From Saprospiraceae bacterium (lineage in GTDB: Bacteria > Bacteroidota > Bacteroidia > Chitinophagales > Saprospiraceae), in contig CANETR010000040.1 in the NCBI GenBank assembly GCA_947441325.1, positions 1 to 9,719 of the forward strand: DNA of 9,719 bases, written 5' to 3'. The notes under the pieces are model-generated. The model ran no database searches. It had not been told where the DNA came from and saw only the letters and a program-made list of their open reading frames with translations. Below are positions 5,547-9,719 of this stretch, piece by piece. Position 1 is the stretch's first letter. Each line of letters begins with the position of its first letter. Both the position numbers and the translations under genes were made by a program.

Positions 5547-7400
5547 TTATTTTGACGCTTGGCCAATGTAAACCAACTGATACATGGCATTTTCAAAGAT
5601 TACAGGAAAATCTGTTTTCGTTTCTTTGAATAATACGGCATAATCGGTTCTATATTTTTGATGAAGCATTTTGAGTCGCTCTGCATCAATATTTTTATAA
5701 TTGGGTTCAAAGCCATAAAGCACGGCATTAAAACCTTTTAAGTCGGTCCAGCCATAACAGTCAAAGACTCGTTCTTTCCATTCAATCATCTGCTTGCCGC
5801 CGAATGGTAAGGTCTTGAAGGTGACAACCAATGCCCGATCGGCCAAATAACGCAGTTCTCCAAACATGGGCGGCACAAGCAAAATGGCATCAGCCGGCGT
5901 TAATTTCTTAATCTTTTTTGCCAAAGCAAGCTGTGAAGGGGGCAAATCATTCAGACTATATTGACGACTGATTGCTTTTTGCAGCGGCGTATGCTGTTCA
6001 GGCCTTGGATTGCTCACCCAGAAAGCAAAAAATGTTAGTGAAGTAACTGTTAAAAAACTCAGTTGCAACTTTGGCAAATTCAAAAACAATGGAAAGACCA
6101 AAAGCAGGAGCATGAGTGCCCATAAATAAACATCTGCCGATTGTGCAATCTGATGCCATGAATGATAAAATCCATAGATACCCAAAGTCAAGACTAGCAT
6201 GATTTCTAAGGCCAAGAAAATTTGAGGCAGGTTCAATCTTCTATGAACCAGGGCGCTTAACCCCCAAAGCCCAAAAATCCACAAGAGATTTGGCAGCGCA
6301 AAGCTGCTGATGAGTGCTGAAAATGCATAGATTTTTTGCTGTTGCGTTCCGTTTTGCAAATGCTGTCCAATTGTTGCGCCCAATAGCAAGAGTAATAAAA
6401 ACTTCAGGAGATAAAGCAGTCGGAAAGTCTGCGCAATGACCACAATTTTTAATGGGTAGCGTTCCACAAATATATATCCGGCTAAAGCCAAAAGCAGCAA
6501 AATGATGATGTAAGCCAGTATATGCAGGGCAATTCGATTTTCTCTCAGCGTTCTATTGTAATAGGCAAACCAAAGCAAGAGCAATAATATCAAGTATTTT
6601 ATGCCTAAAATTTTCTCTTCAGGATGTATAAAAATAGATGGTAAAATATGATGCGGTGCCCTGAAATGAGCATAGATTTCAATAAAGGTTTTGCTGTCGA
6701 GGCCATCCGATTGGTTCAGAAAAAAAGGTGCGAGACTCAATGAAGTAAAAAGTAAAAATATGCCTGCACCAACAACAAAGTTCCTGTATTTTTTTAACTC
6801 CAAACGATTTACATAAAACTGCTCAACAGCTGCACAACTAAAGAAAATCAGGCCGCTCTCCGGTCCCGCAAGCGGATGTATGAGCGAGGCAAGACCCAAT
6901 ATCAAACCAGCCCTAATCCATTCTTTACTAAAGATATAACTCAAAGCCAGTAAAATCAGTGAAAAAGCCATCGCATTGGGCGTAAGATAGGCCGTATGAA
7001 TATCGGCAACAGAGCCTAGCTCTATGGTTGGCACAGTCAAAACCAAAAAAACAGAGATAATTCCTGCCCAAGCTGCCCTGGGAAAGAGTTGCCCTGCTAT
7101 CCGAAAGCTTGTAAAAGCAATCAGATAATTTATTAAAAATGTCAGCAGAAAAAATAATAGCGGAAGTGGAAAAACATAATTGAGCAGCAGAATCAGTCGG
7201 GTATAATAAAACCTAGGGTCGTAATTTTGAGAAAAAGCATTCAGAAAACTATCGTTTTTGAGATAGTCCGAATTTTCTGCTCTAAATAGTATAGGCAGAT
7301 GCTCCACATGGTCCATCTGCCCGAACTGATAATTCCATAATGTGGTCAGCAATGCTGCACAGAAAAGGAAGATTTGAATGATATATTTTTCTATTTTCAT
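5547..7400 (-). CDS. Polytopic membrane protein, GT-C-like (DUF6798-type candidate)
   Basis: A 617-residue integral membrane protein with about a dozen hydrophobic segments up to ~residue 465, then a soluble C-terminal domain of ~145 residues. The first loop after TM1 (residues 5-22) holds acidic and His residues (QMDHVEHLPILFR, 28-40, with D30 and E33), a place where GT-C glycosyltransferases carry catalytic acids. Later marks are IHPLAGPESG near 170-180 and, in the soluble domain, TPADAILLVPP, DRALVVTFKTLPF and MIEWKERV. These suggest the DUF6798-like group as far as I recall; the substrate is unknown. A lipid-linked sugar transferase role is possible but not shown. The start at 7400 gives a normal TM1. 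It lies 132 bases from the stress-protein gene, and its upstream side is a long simple-repeat region without a recognisable promoter. Confidence 0.7.
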   Translation of the reverse strand: MKIEKYIIQIFLFCAALLTTLWNYQFGQMDHVEHLPILFRAENSDYLKNDSFLNAFSQNYDPRFYYTRLILLLNYVFPLPLLFFLLTFLINYLIAFTSFRIAGQLFPRAAWAGIISVFLVLTVPTIELGSVADIHTAYLTPNAMAFSLILLALSYIFSKEWIRAGLILGLASLIHPLAGPESGLIFFSCAAVEQFYVNRLELKKYRNFVVGAGIFLLFTSLSLAPFFLNQSDGLDSKTFIEIYAHFRAPHHILPSIFIHPEEKILGIKYLILLLLLWFAYYNRTLRENRIALHILAYIIILLLLALAGYIFVERYPLKIVVIAQTFRLLYLLKFLLLLLLGATIGQHLQNGTQQQKIYAFSALISSFALPNLLWIFGLWGLSALVHRRLNLPQIFLALEIMLVLTLGIYGFYHSWHQIAQSADVYLWALMLLLLVFPLFLNLPKLQLSFLTVTSLTFFAFWVSNPRPEQHTPLQKAISRQYSLNDLPPSQLALAKKIKKLTPADAILLVPPMFGELRYLADRALVVTFKTLPFGGKQMIEWKERVFDCYGWTDLKGFNAVLYGFEPNYKNIDAERLKMLHQKYRTDYAVLFKETKTDFPVIFENAMYQLVYIGQASK

Positions 7401-7498
7401 TGAAACTTATAAGAAGGATGAAGTCTGAAATCTGAAGTTTTTATTAGAAGCTAGACTTACGGACGCTAGACTTGGAGACTTTTCTGAAGTTAGAAATT

Positions 7499-7547
7499 GT
7501 ATCAAGTAGCATGTATCAAGTATCAAGTATCAAGTATCAAGTATCAA
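7499..7547. repeat. GTATCAA heptamer tandem array
   Basis: Seven units of seven bases: copy 1 GTATCAA (7499-7505), copy 2 diverged to GTAGCAT (7506-7512), copies 3-7 perfect (7513-7547). A simple-sequence array of this kind can change copy number by slippage. It lies 99 bases upstream of the membrane-protein start codon. Confidence 0.9.
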
Positions 7548-7553
7548 GACTTT

Positions 7554-7673
7554 TTACCAACTAGGAGCATACCAAATACCAATTAACCAGCTGTAAGCAA
7601 GCAATACTTCCAATTACCAACTACCAGCATACCAACTACCAAATAGCCAGCTGTCAAGCAAGAACCATACCCA
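7554..7673. repeat. 60-bp imperfect tandem duplication, TACCAA-rich
   Basis: 7554-7613 and 7614-7673 align base for base at a 60-base offset for about 40 bases: TTACCAACTA..AGCATACCAA.TACCAA, followed by CCAGCTGT and AAGCAAG with a 1-base shift. A more diverged third copy begins near 7715 (CCAGCATACCAAATACCAAC...). Within each copy the word TACCAA recurs at about 7-8 bases. Confidence 0.8.
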
Positions 7674-7765
7674 CAAGGCTCGTCGTCCAGTTACCATCTC
7701 GTTCTCCAGACGAGACCAGCATACCAAATACCAACAGGCCAACGGCTAAGTAGCAATAGACTCAT

Positions 7766-7866
7766 CTTTCCCTCTTTCAATCTTTCCTCTTTCAACTAAA
7801 CTAGTACCTCGTACCTGGCTCCTCTTCACTAAAAATATCTTTCCTCTTTAATCTTTCCTCTTCAAC
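7766..7866. repeat. TCTTTCCTCTTTCAA pyrimidine repeats
   Basis: The word pair TCTTTCC-CTCTTTCAA / TCTTTCC-TCTTTCAA occurs near 7766-7797 and, slightly altered (TCTTTCCTCTTTAA, TCTTTCCTCTTCAA), again near 7839-7866. The second cluster runs across the stop codon of the peroxidase gene at 7848-7850, so the repeat supplies the last codons of that protein (KRKD). Confidence 0.7.
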
Positions 7867-8822
7867 TCTAAAAAATGTTTAAACTGCGGAGCCGTGAGCG
7901 CTTTCAAAAATGCCTCGAGATCATCCATTTCCATTTCACTCAGGCCAAGTGGTGCAGCGAGCAAGGTATCTCGATTGAGCCCATGCGGTCTAAGTTTTTG
8001 AGGTTCATTATAATACTCAATTACCTCTCGCAGTGTCTTGAAACTACCATCGTGCATATAGGGACCTGTCACAGCTACGTTGCGCAAGGAAGGCACCTTG
8101 AATTTTCCATAATCTAAACTGTCCTTACTGATATCATAACGACCTTTATCCTTATCGTTGATATTGTCGAAGAGACCGATGCTGCGAAATTCATCTCCGG
8201 TCAAATCGGGACCAAAATGACATTCAAAACATTTGCCTTTAACATTAAAAATCTCAAGGCCACGCATGGCAGCAGATGAAATTGCCGATGAATCGCCATT
8301 CATAAAGCGGTCATGATCCGAACCCGTTTCAAGGGTTCTTTCGAAAGCAGCGAGTGCATCTGCAAGGAGTGCCTTTGAAGGCGCTGCACCATAAATCCTG
8401 TTAAAGGCCTCGATATAAAAAGGATTTCTTGCGAGGCGGGCCACAGCAGAATCTGCCGGGAGGTTCATTTCCAGTGGATTCTCTATGGGTATAAGTGCCT
8501 GTTCCTCAAGAGAAGCAGCTCTGCCATCCCAAAAAAAGAAGGGGCGGCTCAGCACATTCATGGCTGTTGGAGTATTTCTTGTCCCCTTCTGCCCTCTCAC
8601 ACCTGGGCTCAATGCCAGAGTATCAGAAAAGGCAAACTGTGGTTTATGGCAGGAGGAACAACTGATGCTATAATCTTCAGAAAGGATGGAATCGTGGAAA
8701 AGTAATTTACCCAATTCCTCGGCTGATGTCGGTCCACTATAGGGAATGTCATCTTGATTTTGCAAATTCGCAAAAGCAATTACAATGGCAATACAAAAAA
8801 TAGCAACCGAGTAAAGTTTCAT
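7848..8822 (-). CDS. Periplasmic di-haem cytochrome c peroxidase (CcpA/MauG family)
   Basis: A 324-residue exported protein with two c-type haem sites, CSSCH (55-59) and CFECH (198-202). Family marks around them are GKLLFHD..LS, GTRNTPTAMN (80-89), FFWDGRAASLEEQ (96-108), PLEM, and MHDGSFKTLREV (256-267), whose Met and His are candidate haem ligand and active-site residues. Residues 1-18 form a Sec signal peptide (KLYSVAIFCIAIVIAFA). Family members reduce hydrogen peroxide to water in the periplasm with electrons from small cytochromes c; MauG-like members instead oxidise protein side chains. Length and motif order are typical of the peroxidase branch. The C-terminal end runs into a pyrimidine repeat and may have been altered by it. 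A -7 box lies 18 bases upstream, inside the terminator region of rpsP, so the gene probably has its own promoter. Confidence 0.93.
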   Translation of the reverse strand: MKLYSVAIFCIAIVIAFANLQNQDDIPYSGPTSAEELGKLLFHDSILSEDYSISCSSCHKPQFAFSDTLALSPGVRGQKGTRNTPTAMNVLSRPFFFWDGRAASLEEQALIPIENPLEMNLPADSAVARLARNPFYIEAFNRIYGAAPSKALLADALAAFERTLETGSDHDRFMNGDSSAISSAAMRGLEIFNVKGKCFECHFGPDLTGDEFRSIGLFDNINDKDKGRYDISKDSLDYGKFKVPSLRNVAVTGPYMHDGSFKTLREVIEYYNEPQKLRPHGLNRDTLLAAPLGLSEMEMDDLEAFLKALTAPQFKHFLELKRKD

Positions 8823-8839
8823 AAATTGTTATAATGCTG

Positions 8840-8847
8840 CAAAAATA
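8840..8847 (-). promoter_or_regulatory. -7 box candidate for the peroxidase gene
   Basis: On the minus strand this reads TATTTTTG, matching TAnnTTTG. Transcription would start near 8836, about 14 bases before ATG 8822. The box coincides with the U-tract of the rpsP terminator. No clear -33 TTG was found. Confidence 0.4.
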
Positions 8848-8886
8848 AGAAAACGCCTGAAATTCTTTATGAATTGTCAGGCGTTT
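8840..8886 (-). terminator. Rho-independent terminator of rpsP
   Basis: AAACGCCTGA (8851-8860) pairs perfectly with TCAGGCGTTT (8877-8886); inside, AATTC (8861-8865) pairs with GAATT (8871-8875) with one bulged base and a 5-base loop. In minus-strand reading it is followed by TCTTATTTTTG. It lies 36 bases after the rpsP stop codon. Confidence 0.88.
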
Positions 8887-8922
8887 GTATGCTTTTTAAC
8901 CTCTTTTAAGGAGATGTTAAAA

Positions 8923-9399
8923 TTATTCTGCTGATTCGTCAGTTGATTCTTCTACTACTGGAGCTTCTTCAACTTTTTTGGTTCTGTCTTTAGGCGTACC
9001 GAAGATTTTCATACGACGGTCTTCATTAGACTTGCGAGTTTCCTCAATTTTAGCTTCAACTTTTTTGTCTTTGCTTCCAACCCATGCGGTATAAAGCTCA
9101 TTGGCTGCTTCCTGAGTCATAGCACCTTTAGCTACACCTCTTTGAAGATGCTTTCTGTAATAGATACCTTTGTATTTCAAGATTGCACGAGCTGTGTCAG
9201 AAGGTTGTGCACCATTCATTAACCATTCAAATGCTTTATCTCCATCGATTTCGATTGTTGCAGGAATAGTGAGTGGGTTGTAAGAACCAAGACGCTCGAT
9301 ATAACGACCATCGCGTGGTGAACGTGCATCGGCAACTACAATGTGATAAATAGGTGCTTTTTTGCGACCTTTGCGTTGTAAGCGGATTTTGACTGCCAT
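8923..9399 (-). CDS. rpsP: 30S ribosomal protein bS16
   Basis: The N-terminal ~85 residues are unmistakable bS16: [41 protein letters not shown], and [15 protein letters not shown]. The protein binds 16S rRNA and is needed for 30S assembly. At 158 residues it is about twice the size of the E. coli protein; the extra part is a charged tail ([20 protein letters not shown] ... [11 protein letters not shown]) as is usual in Bacteroidota. In many bacteria rpsP is followed by rimM; here it is closed by a strong terminator and followed by the peroxidase gene, so it is monocistronic at its 3' end. A -7 box and a leader hairpin lie upstream. Confidence 0.98.
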   Translation of the reverse strand: MAVKIRLQRKGRKKAPIYHIVVADARSPRDGRYIERLGSYNPLTIPATIEIDGDKAFEWLMNGAQPSDTARAILKYKGIYYRKHLQRGVAKGAMTQEAANELYTAWVGSKDKKVEAKIEETRKSNEDRRMKIFGTPKDRTKKVEEAPVVEESTDESAE

Positions 9400-9429
9400 T
9401 TTTTTAAAATTTTAATTTGTGATAGCATA

Positions 9430-9459
9430 CCCTGCGTAACTTGCTCAACAAGGGGCAGG
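9430..9459 (-). promoter_or_regulatory. Hairpin in the rpsP leader, possible autoregulatory element
   Basis: In the predicted rpsP leader, CCTGC pairs with GCAGG (9455-9459 with 9431-9435), and inside it CTTG pairs with CAAG (9449-9452 with 9440-9443) around a 5-base loop, with unpaired bases (CC and TTAC) between the two stems. Such a two-part stem with an internal bulge is typical of ribosomal-protein leader motifs that bind the product. S16 leaders have been proposed in flavobacteria as far as I recall; I could not compare this one with them. Confidence 0.4.
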
Positions 9460-9473
9460 ATTTTTAAGAGCTG

Positions 9474-9481
9474 CAAATATA
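9474..9481 (-). promoter_or_regulatory. -7 box of rpsP
   Basis: On the minus strand this reads TATATTTG, a full match to TAnnTTTG. Transcription would start near 9470 and give a leader of about 70 bases that includes the whole hairpin. No obvious -33 element was found. Confidence 0.55.
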
Positions 9482-9584
9482 AGGACTGATTTCTTGAATT
9501 TTACATTTTTAAAGAAATTTTATTAGAAAATTCATAAAAACTGTAACTTTTGGTACAATTTTAATTAGTTAGATAGCAATATCG

Positions 9585-9592
9585 TAACTTTG
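9585..9592 (+). promoter_or_regulatory. -7 box of the divergent right-end gene
   Basis: TAACTTTG is a full match to TAnnTTTG on the + strand, 39 bases before the ATG at 9632. Transcription would start near 9596. It faces away from the rpsP promoter, so 9482-9584 is a divergent promoter region. Confidence 0.6.
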
Positions 9593-9631
9593 CGAAAGCA
9601 AAATATTTTATCACAGATATAAAACTCAACT

Positions 9632-9719
9632 ATGTTATTAAAATCATTATTCAGTGCTGCTTTGATGCTAATCAGCATTTCTATGCTTTCTGCACAAGGC
9701 ATTACATTCGAAAAAGGCA
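9632..9719 (+). CDS. Exported protein, 3'-truncated by the window; thioredoxin-family candidate
   Basis: Only the first 29 codons are present. They encode a clear Sec signal peptide: MLLKSLFSAALMLISISMLSAQ with one Lys, a hydrophobic core and an S-A-Q cleavage region (cut likely before Q22). The mature start QGITFEKG resembles the opening of Bacteroidota periplasmic thioredoxin-like proteins, which continue with a Trp-containing strand and a CxxC motif, but that part lies outside the window, so the family is a guess. A full-consensus -7 box precedes it, and no Shine-Dalgarno site is seen, which is normal for this phylum. Confidence 0.75.
   Translation, partial: MLLKSLFSAALMLISISMLSAQGITFEKG

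Larger units (their letters stand above)
7401..7847. other. Gene-free mosaic of short heptamer-like repeats
   Basis: These 447 bases between two minus-strand genes have no credible coding frame. They consist of successive blocks of different short repeats: duplicated GCTAGACTT words (7450-7473), a GTATCAA array (7499-7547), a 60-bp imperfect duplication rich in TACCAA (7554-7673) with a third diverged part near 7715-7755, a CTCGT/ACGAG hairpin (7697-7715), CGTACCT doubled near 7806-7820, and TCTTTCCTCTTTCAA-type pyrimidine repeats (about 7766-7797 and 7839-7866). Most unit lengths are seven or close to seven. Confidence 0.75.

Noticed and set aside
7499..7547. Possible CRISPR-like array
   Set aside because: Units are seven bases with no spacers; this is a simple tandem repeat.
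7875..8673. Plus-strand frames at 7875-8117 and 8485-8673
   Set aside because: Both are antisense shadows of the cytochrome c peroxidase gene, which has both haem motifs intact.

Overview
The window looks like a piece of a Bacteroidota chromosome. Reasons seen in the sequence: genes lack clear Shine-Dalgarno sites and have A/T-rich leaders, several starts are preceded by the Bacteroidota -7 promoter word TAnnTTTG, bS16 carries a long charged C-terminal tail, and a MauG-type cytochrome c peroxidase and a tandem UspA protein have typical Bacteroidota sequences. I cannot place it below phylum level with confidence.

Layout. Left part, 1-3471 (+ strand): three accessory genes. A 5'-truncated HNH endonuclease (1-870) overlaps a methyltransferase/HIT fusion (858-1721). 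After a 268-bp gap with a decayed-looking short frame comes a fusion of a RibD-type zinc deaminase, a GHKL ATPase of the RecG-like/HATPase_c_4 type and a C-terminal winged helix (1990-3471). Nuclease, methyltransferase, nucleotide hydrolase, deaminase and ATPase sensor together resemble a defence or nucleic-acid-conflict island; that is inference. Middle, 3472-4131: a gene-free 660-bp stretch made of palindromes (CTCGCCA/TGGCGAG twice, GCGAC/GTCGC twice), a C9 tract, a 15-bp direct repeat and degenerate ATCTG-rich repeats. It separates the accessory block from the rest.

Right part, mostly on the minus strand: a 100-residue protein of unknown function with a faint ADP-ribosyltransferase-like look (4132-4434), a two-domain universal stress protein (4572-5414), a 617-residue polytopic membrane protein probably of the GT-C/DUF6798 kind (5547-7400), a 447-bp mosaic of heptameric simple repeats (7401-7847), a periplasmic di-haem cytochrome c peroxidase (7848-8822) and rpsP encoding bS16 (8923-9399). 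A divergent gene with a signal peptide starts at 9632 and runs off the window.

Regulation visible in sequence: a near-perfect 20-bp palindrome with an FNR/CRP-type core sits about 60 bp upstream of the predicted start of transcription of the stress-protein gene; the rpsP terminator U-tract overlaps the likely -7 box of the peroxidase gene; and the rpsP leader can fold into a two-part hairpin that could be an autoregulatory leader. The right-hand genes look like ordinary core or semi-core genes and show no single shared pathway, although the stress protein and the peroxidase both suit low-oxygen or oxidative stress. The most promising candidates for an undescribed system are the deaminase-ATPase-HTH fusion and the HNH plus methyltransferase/HIT pair.
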